Assembly: GCA_021828445.1 (NCBI GenBank)
Contig: JAJZJD010000032.1
Coordinates: forward strand, 1-10,593
Reading direction: 5' to 3'
Length of the DNA: 10,593 nt
Source of the DNA: a bacterium
GTDB taxonomy: Bacteria > SZUA-79 > Acidulodesulfobacterales > Acidulodesulfobacteraceae
Positions 1-10,593 of the stretch are shown here, piece by piece (position 1 is the first letter of the stretch; every line of letters begins with the position of its first letter). Below the pieces are notes generated by a model, which saw only the letters and a list, made by a program, of their open reading frames with translations, ran no database searches and was not told the DNA's origin. The translations under genes and the position numbers were made by a program.

Positions 1-1356
1 ATAATAATGCCTATAACGTTTATTATTAGAAAAATAGGACTTAAAATCCCGATAATACTTAGTATTATATTTTTTACGGTATCGTCTATCGCCTGCGGTT
101 TTGCAACTTCTATAAATATGCTTATATTTTTTCGGATTATTCAGGGATTATCCGGCGGAGGCATAGCCCCATTGGGACTCGCCCTCCTTGGCAAGGTCTT
201 TGAGCCGGGCGAAAGAGGTAAGGCTATGGGAATTTGGGGGATAGGCGCAATGGCGGCGCCTGCGATAGGCCCCACGCTCGGCGGTTGGATTACCGACCAT
301 TTAACATGGAGATGGGTTTTTTTCGTGAACGCTCCGATAGCCGTTATAACGCTTATAGGAATAATAATAATTATGGAAGACGACCACAAATCGCAATATT
401 TTAAGGCAAATTTCGACTTCTTGGGATTTATGTTTTTTGCAATGGCTATTTCTTTTATCCTCGTCGCATTTAACGAAGGCCAGAATAAAGGCTGGGATTC
501 AAGCTATATTCATATTTGCGAACTTTTAAGCGCCGCCGGTTTTATTATGTTTTTTTTATTTGAACCCTTCATTTCCCATCCGCTGATAGACTTTAAAATC
601 TTTGAAAATTACAATTTTACTCTTATCACATCGATTAATGCCGTCAGGGCTATAGCTCTTTTCGGCTCTCTGTTCATAATGCCGGTTTATCTTGAAAATA
701 TTATGAACTACACTCCATATACGACCGGTCTTATTATGATGCCTTCGGCGGTCGCCGTTGCTTTATCGGCGCCTATTTTCGGCAGAGGAGCGGACAGATG
801 GGGACCGAAGTATTTTATAGTATTCGGCATGGCCTTAACCGCCGTATCCCTGTTTTTATACTGGAATTTATCCGTGCAATCAAGCCTGTACGATATAATA
901 TATCCGTCGATTATCAGAGGAATAGGGCTTGGAATGTTATATTCGCCGATTATGAGCACGGGGCTTAATTCGGTCAAGAGGGAGCAAATACCCGAGGCTT
1001 CAGGTCTTTTGCCTGTTACGATGAGACTTGCTTCCGGCTTCGGAATCGCTTACTTCGCAAATTATCTTGCAACCAAAAAAGTTTACTATCTTACAAGATA
1101 CGGAGATAAAATTAACGATAGAAATTTTGCTTTCCTTAAAACAAAGTCTTTTTTTAATAACAGCGGGCTGTTCAAAGCAAATACGGGGGTTATAGCCAAC
1201 TCGGCGAGGATTAATCCCGGCTTAGGAATTATAGACAGCATTACTAAAATGTTCGCTACGGTTCAATCTTACGATGACGTATTTGTAGTCGCCGGCGCAA
1301 TATGTCTTATAGGCATAATTCCTGCAATTATGCTGAAAAATAAGATACACCGTTGA
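1..1356 (+). CDS. DHA2 (EmrB/QacA-type) MFS drug efflux transporter, 5' end missing
   Basis: This is an inner-membrane proton-coupled multidrug exporter of the major facilitator superfamily, 14-helix DHA2 branch. The frame is already open at base 1. The first ATG (base 7) falls where EmrB proteins have the loop between helices 2 and 3, so that Met is internal and roughly 60-70 residues (helix 1 and most of helix 2) lie outside the window. Counting from that Met, IIQGLSGGG is at 44-52 and the antiporter motif C, with GPTLGGWIT at its end, spans about 78-96, followed by the family-typical WRWVFFVNAPIAV. A second-half motif A, GRGADRWG, lies at 259-266. Further hydrophobic helices continue to the C-terminus, and the soluble stretch at about 355-415 before the last helix is usual for EmrB. 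The gene converges on the pilus block and is probably unrelated to it. The substrate cannot be inferred; a periplasmic EmrA-like partner would be expected upstream but is not visible. Confidence 0.9.
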   Translation: MIMPITFIIRKIGLKIPIILSIIFFTVSSIACGFATSINMLIFFRIIQGLSGGGIAPLGLALLGKVFEPGERGKAMGIWGIGAMAAPAIGPTLGGWITDHLTWRWVFFVNAPIAVITLIGIIIIMEDDHKSQYFKANFDFLGFMFFAMAISFILVAFNEGQNKGWDSSYIHICELLSAAGFIMFFLFEPFISHPLIDFKIFENYNFTLITSINAVRAIALFGSLFIMPVYLENIMNYTPYTTGLIMMPSAVAVALSAPIFGRGADRWGPKYFIVFGMALTAVSLFLYWNLSVQSSLYDIIYPSIIRGIGLGMLYSPIMSTGLNSVKREQIPEASGLLPVTMRLASGFGIAYFANYLATKKVYYLTRYGDKINDRNFAFLKTKSFFNNSGLFKANTGVIANSARINPGLGIIDSITKMFATVQSYDDVFVVAGAICLIGIIPAIMLKNKIHR

Positions 1357-4300
1357 TTTATTAATATTTAAACTCTTAAAAATTTAAATATTTTATTCTT
1401 CCCTTATCCGAATATCTAACCCCCGTTAAACCGATTTTCAATATAAACATTCCTTTAATGCTTTCTCCGGCACGGACATAATAACTTCTCCCGCCTGCTT
1501 TCAAAAGGGCGGTTTTACCGCTTATAAATATTAAAGACGGGGGGGTGGAGTTCTTCTTCGAAAACCCTTTGAACTTTAGCCTTTTAATAAAATTTGGTAA
1601 ATTTTCGCCGCCGGGCCTACCGCTGCCAAGAGAACCGTCCGCTCCGCCGCGCGCTAATCCTTTAGAAATAAACAGCCGGTTAAATTTTTTATATTTTTTG
1701 TCGGGAATATTAAAAATATCTTTTAGATTATTTTTTGAAGATTTTTTTTCGGGTTTCAAAACGAGGCCAAAAGTTTTTTTATTTTTTACTCCGTAATCCG
1801 GAATCGTTTTATTTCTGAATCCCATGCCTAACCGATTTAATGCAAGAATAAATAAAAAACCGCCAAAAAGAAAAAATGCAATCCATTTTGATGTTTTTTT
1901 AAAAATATTTATAAAATTTTTGCCCTGCATATTTTTCACCCTCTTTAAGTTAAGCCGATTAACCTCTCGTTAACAACGATACGGATGCCCGTATCTTTTC
2001 CTGATTTTATGGATATTTTCTTAAGTTCCGACGGAAAAGCCCTAAATGTTCTTAATAATGAGAACGCAACGCCTATATTGGAAATTTTATTAAGAGTAAT
2101 TATTATATCTTTGGATTTTAATAAAGATTTTTTATTTAAGACTTTTACTTTAATATCGTATCCGCTTTTTCGTAAATAATTTATATAAGATAACACGGTA
2201 AGAAGATTGGTAGAAAATCTATGATTTCCCGCTTTAAATTTTATGGGTTTTATTCTTTTTTCATTCAATAGTTTGATTTTGAGTAACTTTTTCATATTCA
2301 ACTTTTTAACGTAAATCCGCTTTAGCTTATAATAATTATTAAATGAAGGGAATAATTTAAAACAAAGAATATAGGCGGATATTAAAAGCAATAAAAAAAA
2401 TATTAATAAATTTTTATTTTTAAACCGCTTCATTTTAACCTTCCGTAAAATTTAATAAAAGGTTTTCCGAAATTATCTATGTTATAAGAAATTCTAAAAG
2501 GTCCAAGCGGGCCTGATTTTTTCAAAATTAAATTATAATTTTCTACAAATTTTCTGTATCCTCCATAAACAAGAACGGTTCCGTCGATAAAATAATTATT
2601 TTTAAATCTTTTGACATCGACATTCTCAACCCTTACTCCTTTAGGAAAAATTCTCATAAATCTTTTAAGGTAACCGGCTACATTCGCCGGCATAAAATAT
2701 TTGTTAAATAAAATAATGTTCTCTTTTTTTTGATTTTGTTCCAATAAAACGGCGGTACTTTTATTTAACAATTTTATTTTTTGATTTTCGGCATACGATT
2801 TATTATTAAAAAATAAAGCGGTTGACTGCATAAACAATACGGCTATGATTAAAGCGGTTATATACAGATTAATTAATTTATTTTTCCTGAGTTCTATATT
2901 TTTAAATTTTATCTCCAAGTTTTCAAAATGGGGAACCGTTCTTTTTATATTGTCGAAAAATGCGGCAAAATCCTTTGCCGCAAAATTAATAATACCGGCA
3001 TCTCCAAAGAAAATATTAAAATCCGTGCCGCCATAGTTTGTAATAATTTTATTTATCTTAATATTTTTTGAATTTAATTTTGTTTTTAAAATATTTAAAT
3101 TATCGTTTAGCATGTCTTCCTTAAAACTTGCTACGGGAAAAAGATTAAACCCGTTCAAGACGACCATTATTTTATAGATATCTTCAGCCTTTTCTATAAA
3201 TATAAAGGATTCTTTTTCTTCGGAAATTATGGATTTTTCATTCAAAAATAATATCGCTAAATAATCGTACGGAATAATAAAATCAATTCCCTTTAATAAC
3301 GAATAATATTTTTTTATATTTAAAGGCAGGGTATGATAGACTCCGTATTCATTATAGGCGTTGCCGATATAAAAATAAGACTCGTCCTTGTAATATTTAG
3401 CGAGATATTTGTTTAACCCCGATTTTTTAACCGATTTAACGCCGTTTTTTGGAATAACGGAAAAATTAATATTTTTAGATATTACCGCAAGCGCCGGCGT
3501 AATTTGAAAATCCGCCGTTTTTCCGGGATAATCATGGGAAAAGATTGATTTTTCTCCGTCAAAATACTGGTAAATATCATATTCTTCTATATAAATTAAA
3601 TTTTTATGCATGGTTTTTAATTTAACGTATTCGGCTGGTTTAAATTTATTAAATCGGGGAGATAGCTTGCCGGTATTTCTATTTCATACCCGGGAGATTC
3701 TACCGGGACATAGCTCATTCCTCCCTCCCAGTAGGAATAACGCACCGTTCCCCAAACCTGAGGAAGATACGGATTTTGGAACGCACCTCCTACCCATGAA
3801 GCGTAAGAATAAGAATCTCCCGCATTGTTGGTCTCCGATGAACTGTAATCGCATTCGGAATTCGGGTTATTGGCATAACTCAGTACCGCATTATTTCCAT
3901 TTACCGCTTCTACTATAAAATATAACGACAGCATTCCGCCGTTCCATATTCTCGTATATGTTTTACCCCTGCCGGAATTTATATATGCGGTTTCGGTAAT
4001 ATAACATATTGCTCCGGTTATATAAAAACTCATTCCTATATATTGACTGTAGGCGCCTGCCTGATTATTATCTACGGCTATCGGGTCTATATAAATTATT
4101 TCATTCCCGTTAATCATAGCGCTTCCGGGTATATTATGCCTTATATCGTTATAAAAATCGTAATAATTATTCGATTCTTGGCTTTGCGCCGCCGTTATCT
4201 CGAGAGCGTAGCTTATTTCCCGCGGCGTCCCGTTTTGAACGGAATTATTAACGCTTAAGCATATTTTTGTATCGTTCTTTGCGGTTATACTCCCGTATAT

Positions 4301-7300
4301 ACAGTCCGAAGAAGGGCTGCCGCCGACAAAGTTAATTCCAAGACCATCGGCAAGGTATCCGGCGGTCTGGAGAGCTCCTATAGCGCTAAAACTATTATTA
4401 TTATTTACGTAAGTACTCTCCGCATTTATAATGGCGTTGGCAAGCAACGATATATTATCGGCTCTGTTTTCAAACACCATCCCTTTGAGCGCGGGTAAGG
4501 ACAAAGCCGCCATAATCGAAACGACGACCATGGAGATAATCACGCCTATAAGTGAAAATCCTTTATTATTTCCTGCGATATTATTTTTTGAAATTTGCAT
4601 AAATTCTCCTTCTCTTTCTATATGTAGTCAAAAAAGGCTCAACGCCGCCGTAAAAAATCTAACGACCGCCTGTACCGCTCTATTTATTAAACCGCTTTGA
4701 TTTTCGGTATTTATATAACTCGTTCCGCCGTTCGCATCCGGACTCGTAAGCGTCGAACTAACCGGAGAAGCGCTATCCGGATTGGATGCGAAAGATGGCG
4801 GATTTAGTTTAAGATTAAAAGAAATATCGGCTAAACCGTCGTCGGACGAAATTTGCTCCGTTTTTCCGGTAATGCCCTTGCTTATCTCGCGTACCGCTAT
4901 ATCCGAATAAGTAAAATCGTCCGGCATAAGAACATTCAGCGTTCCGCCCTGCAAGTTTACGCAGATATAAATATTTATTTTAAATAATATTTTCTTCACG
5001 CACCCTTCATTATTGAAACTGTAAACCGGAATAGGGCTTAAATATGCCGGACTGCTTTGTTCAAGGCCTGCTATGTCCGCAAACCTTCCGTAGTTCGAAA
5101 AATATGCATGCTCCGCCTTTATTACGAGGTCTGCAGTATTTACTACATTCTGCGCCTCTAAGTTGTAAATCTGCCCTTTACTCAAACCGAAACATAATTT
5201 TGAGAATATTAACGTATAAAACAGGGTAATTCCGACTACTCCGGCTAATATAATGCAATGTTTCATAATTATTCATCCGTATAAACTTTTAACTTCTTTG
5301 GCTTCTTTGTAATTTAATTAAACGTAAAGGTTAAATTCCCCTGAAAATTAGAACTATCGGCCGATGAGGCATTGCCGTTAAATAAATCGCTCAAACAAGT
5401 CTGTCCGTTACCTATATTAAAAACGGCGTTTTCGCTTGCATCGACTCCGGATATAGAATTTTCTAATGAATTACATATATTTAAAGCCTGCGCATTGGTC
5501 ATCTGAGGGGCATTTATGCCTATTATGTACCGATATTGTCCGGGATTGGAATTCGTCGAGATAAAATAGCTCTGTATAAAACCCGGATTAGGAGGAGCGA
5601 CGTTATTTCCGTTGACCGTCCATGATGCAGGAAGAAGATTATCTTCCTGCATCGCATAAGGAAGAGATACTCCCGAAGGCGGCATAATGCTTCCTCCGTT
5701 TACCTGCATATAAGAATTTACGGCAGACTCAATTTTAGTGATAGATTGAACCGTGGCGGTAACGTTTGACGAACCTATGAGCCCGTTATAAACCATCAAA
5801 CCTCCTGCAGATAGTATTCCCACTACTATCATTGCGACTATAATTTCCATTAAAGTAAAACCGTCGTTGCTTTTTTTAAATTTTTTAATCATATTTTACC
5901 GCCTCCTTAAATTTTATTTGTTATGATTTGATTGATTTAATTCTGATTAATCGATTAATAGTTTGCCGGCAATCCGACCATTCCTTGGATAAGAGGCAAA
6001 AATAAAGAAAAAAACATTAAAAACAAAAAAAATACGACGGAAGCAATAGCTAAAAAAAATAATCCTTTTGTAAATAACTTCATATACCGGTTTGATTTTT
6101 CCTTAAATTCCAGCGATAATCTTAAGACCGTTTCGGACAAAAAACCTCCTATTTCCGCATAACCGATAGATTCTACGGCATCGTCCGATAAAAAATTTGC
6201 ATTAACAATTGAATCATGCAGGGTAATTCCACTAATCAAATCCGCGTAAATTAATTCAAATTTATTTTTAAAATATATCTTGGAAGTATTTTTCCTGAAA
6301 TAATTAAATGCGGCGTTAACCGTAACGCCCGATGAAATCATCAGGGAAAATTGATAAAAAATCCAGTTCAGATAGCCGTAATTTACAATATTTCTGATTT
6401 GAGGAATATCAAGCATAAAAGATACCGTTTTAGTTTTAATTCGAAACAAGTCAAAACCGAGCGCGGCTAAACCGGATGCGGCTAAAATTATGCAGTATAT
6501 AAAGATATTTTTTAAATAATTAAATAAACTCAAAATATTTTTAGTTGACTGCGGTATATGCGGAAATTGACTGAAAAATAAAGCAAAAGTCGGAATTATA
6601 TAATATAAAAATACCGAAAATGCGACGAATAGTAAGAAAAATAGAAAAGACGGATAGGCTAACGCTCCGGCTATACTCTTTTTATAAGAATTTTTTGTAT
6701 CGAAATATTCCGATATTTTTAAAAAAGTCTGCGGATAATCGCCGGTTGAATCGGCTAAATCTAACAGCGAAAGAACAATTTCTTCAAAGTTGTTTGAAAT
6801 AAAGATTTCTTTAAGCGTTTCGCCTTTATCTAACAAAGAAACGCAATTTTTAATAAGTTTAAGCCGTTTCCTTGATTTTGATAGTTTGTGATTGTAATAA
6901 AGCCATTTTACAGGGTATAATAATTTATATTTTCCGCTTGCGGCCGGCTTTTTATCCCCTTTATTCATATAACTCAATGCCTTGCCTACAGAGCCGGAAG
7001 ATTTTGCAAGCTGATAAAATTCCGTAAAAAATACGGAAAGCTCCTTATCTTTCATGCCTGCGTTGCGAACCGGACGCAATATATCTAAAAATATGTTGGG
7101 GAGCGCAACGGCAGGCATATAACCTTCCAGTATTATTGCCGATTTCGCCTCGGACAAGCTCTCCGCTTTGATATTTTTTATCAGGCTGTTGCCTTCCGGC
7201 GTATAAAATTTTATTAAATAATTTTTTATCATTTTAATAATCGGATTATTTCGACAGATTAAAATACGTTACGGGGTCTATTTCTCCGTTAATCAATTTA

Positions 7301-10300
7301 TTAAAAGATTGAACTTTTAAAGATTCAAAATTAGACAAATTCATTAAAATTTCTTCCAGCGACGAAAGATTAAAAAGCGCAGCCATATTACCGTATATTT
7401 CTTCTTTTACGGCATCATTGAATTCTGCAATTTCAATTAACGGTTTTCTTTTAACGTATCCCGTCCCTCCACAGTTATCGCAACTTTTTTCACCCCTTAC
7501 ATATACGGAATCAAAACATGAAACTTCTTTAAAATCTAAGAATCTGTTGCACATATTAGTCTTAGACAACATGGATGCGGTAAATTTTAAATTTTCATCT
7601 AAGGCATATCTGTATATGGACGGTAATTTCTCCGAACCGATTCTTTTTTTACATTCGGGACAAAGCGGATTATAAAGCCTTTGTGCGGTTACGAACTTTA
7701 AAACCGAAAATAATTGGTCTGAATCTATATTAAGAGATTTAAATCTGCCGAATATCGAAAGGGAAGAATTGGTATGAAGGGTAGTAAGAACGAGGTGTCC
7801 GGTTTCTGCCGCGATTAATGCATGTTTTGCCGTTATTTCGTCCCTAATTTCCCCTATCATCATAATATCCGGCTCGCTTCTTAACATAATGCGGACGGCT
7901 TCGGAATAGCCGAAATCTTCCGATATATTCATTTGAGTGATGTTTGATTCTCTAAGCTCTATTTCTACCGGATCCTCTATAGTTATAATAGAACTTTTCT
8001 TCTGCGACAAAAGTTTTAGCATAGCGTAAAACGTCGTAGTTTTACCCGAACCGGTAGGTCCGGTCGAAATAATCAAGCCTTGCGGATGAATATAAGACTT
8101 CTCTAATAATTCAACTTTATCATCCGTAAATCCGATATATTTAAAATCAATAACCTTATTTAGTCCGTGAATTCTCAAAACCGCTTCAAAAAGCGCCGAT
8201 TCTTTATCCAATTTTGAGGAAATAGGTAAAAATGCGACTCTTATATTGACTCGGACGCCTTTATAAAAATTAGAAATAAAAATAAATTTTGCATCCAATC
8301 CTTGCCCCTTTTTCAATGTTATTTGACAATTCCCCGCTATTATATTGATTATTCTCCGGCCTGCTTCTAAACTTAAAACCCTTATGTTTTCCTGGCTTAT
8401 TTCCGTATCCATTATAATCATATAAAAATTTTCGGACCGCTTGATTCTTAAGTTTGGAGAACCTTTTAATAAGGCAATTTCAATTGCTTCATCTAAAATT
8501 TCTTTTTCGGAAAATACGGCCTTGTTTATAAATATTTGATTAAGCGCTTCATAAATTTTTCTTTTCGTCGAAAACCCTATTTTAAATTTTTTTAAATTTT
8601 CGTCGAAAGCCATTTTTTCGGAAAGGCTTGCGGTAATTTCACTGCAAATTATATAGGGAATGTCCTCTTTTCTTACAACTATCGCCGGAATTTCGTAAAG
8701 AAAACTAAAACCGAGCTCTTCGTTTTCTTGTTTATCAATATATAAAGACAGGGTATTTAATTCCTTAAAAAATTCCCTGCCCGAATCGTAAGCAAGATAA
8801 GCGGATACATCCGAATCTGTAATACAGCCGCTTTCTATTAAAATCTCGCCTAATCTTTTTTCGCTTATAGTTTGCACGAAAAGAGCGTCTTTAATCTGGG
8901 TTTCCGTCAATTTTCCTTTTGATATTAAATATTCGCCTATCTTCATAAAATCTTATCTTATAAAGTTATTTTAGGGGTCAGCATAATCAGGAGATCTTCC
9001 TTTTGGCTTAAATCGTTTATAGAGTTAAATAAGTTCCCTATCAACGGAATTTTAGACAATATAGGAATTCCATAGGTATTTTTTGTTTTATCGGTAGTCA
9101 ATATGCCGCCGACAAGTATCGTAGAACCCGATTTTACGTTAACCGTGTCCGAGAAACTTTTTGATTCTATTACCGGGTTGCTGAAACTGTCGCCGCTGAC
9201 CGAAAAAGACTGGTAACCCGTAATAGAATTGTCTATCAGGCTTAAAGTAACGGAAACGGAATTGTTTTTAAAATTTATATGGGGAGTAAAGGATATGGAA
9301 AGACCGGTCTGCACCTGAGATATAACGGGATAAGTCTCGGTCTGGGACAAACTTAAAGCCATAGTCTGTATGCTCGAAATATACGGGGTTATCGTTCCCG
9401 ATGAGATCAGCCTCGTCTGCCCGTCCATCAAAACAAGCCTCGGCTGAGATATTACGTTAACCGCCCCCTGCGTTTTAAGCGCATTTAAAATTGCGCCGCT
9501 GTTTCCTGAACCGGTAAAGCCGATATACGGCGCATTTGATATATTATTCCCTGAGGCAAGCTGAGCCGCAACCGATATAGACTCTGCACCGAAAGCATTC
9601 GATTTGAATGCCTGATTAAATAAGAGATTCCAGTTTATGCCGGTTTGAAATCCTTTATTTAAACTTACGTCTATTACCTCGACTTTTAAAAAAACCTGTT
9701 TAGAAAGAAATTTATCGATTCTTTTTATATAGGCGGAAACTTCGTTGACGTTGGAAACCCTGTCTTTAACCCATATTAACCCGTCTTTGGGATTAATGAA
9801 ATATTTTCCTTTTTTCGTGAGCATTTCTTTAATATTCCTTGAAATAATGCCATAGAGGCTGTCGGACTCCGAAAGCGTTAAAGAAATAGAGCCGGAAGGA
9901 TTAGAAGAAACTGCGTTGCTTTCGTTAGTATTGCCGGCAGGATTTATGGAATTTGCCGAAGCCGTCCCGACCGGCTGAGCGCTTCCCGTATTCTGACCGT
10001 CCGGCATACCGGCAGAATTAGAATTACTTATATTATTGTTATTATTGTTCTGCCCGTTCATACCGCTTATCCCGACCGTGGACGAAAAAGACGAAAGTAA
10101 ATCGGAAACCGGAATATGAAACGTTTTTTCCTCTACCGCGTAAACATATAACATTCCGTTTTTATAGTTGTATTTAAAGCCGTTGGAAATTACCAACCCT
10201 TTTAATACCTTGTATAAAGGAACGGCTTTATAATATGCGTCGTTTTTTAATTCGGCGGGGAAACCCCCGTAAAAAATAACGGGGACGCCTGTTTCGCGCG

Positions 10301-10593
10301 ATAAGAGCATTAATGCGGATTTAACGCTTCCTCTGCCTACAAGGGAAACTTTTTGCATAAGAAAGCCGGGTAAAGGATGCTTTTCGACTCTTTTATTATA
10401 TTTATTATATATGTATCTATATTTAGGGATATGATTCGGGCGGACGGTTCTCCTTTGAACCGTTTTTTTATTAATATTGCTATCCACGGGAATAATTTCC
10501 GGCTTAGCGAGGCTGATATCGTATTTTTTAAGCAAAATATTTAAATTATTGTTTTTAGCGTTGTTATATATCGAATCACCGAAAGCTATATCT

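Overview
The window comes from an AT-rich, Gram-negative bacterium: it encodes an outer-membrane secretin with its inner-membrane platform, and isoleucine ATA codons and poly-A/T runs are common. The lineage cannot be fixed from this sequence. A low-GC deltaproteobacterium-like lineage would fit, but that is only a guess.

Layout: bases 1-1356 (+ strand) hold the 3' part of a DHA2/EmrB-type MFS efflux pump whose start lies outside the window. It converges on a block of nine minus-strand genes filling 1376-10593. Read in the direction of transcription these are: a secretin (its 5' end runs off the right edge), a GspE/PilB-type assembly ATPase, a GspF/PilC-type inner-membrane platform protein, a major-pilin-like prepilin, a pilin-like protein with an ordinary signal sequence, a large minor prepilin lacking Glu5, a PilM-PilN/GspL-like membrane protein, a small PilO/GspM-like protein and a PilP/GspC-like protein. 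Gaps are 5-62 bases and one pair overlaps by ATGA, so this looks like one operon with its promoter beyond the right edge.

How they work together: the ATPase drives the GspF-like platform to extract prepilins from the inner membrane and polymerise them. The GspL/PilMN-like, PilO-like and PilP-like proteins form the alignment subcomplex that links the cytoplasmic motor to the outer-membrane secretin. The first pilin is the likely filament subunit and has the strongest ribosome binding site in the block. The large Gly5 pilin is the likely tip or initiating subunit. No prepilin peptidase, no PilT-type retraction ATPase and no regulator is visible.

The secretin resembles the R64 PilN/MshL group and the core order secretin-ATPase-platform-pilin recalls type IVb operons. 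The short class III leaders with Phe+1 recall type IVa or pseudopilins. I therefore read this as a divergent type IV-like pilus (or pseudopilus) system. The most interesting points are the pilin-like protein without a class III leader, the Gly5 pilin, a nearly intact c-di-GMP-binding (MshEN) signature on the ATPase, the alignment genes lying after the pilins, and a perfect 12-bp hairpin inside the pilin gene.
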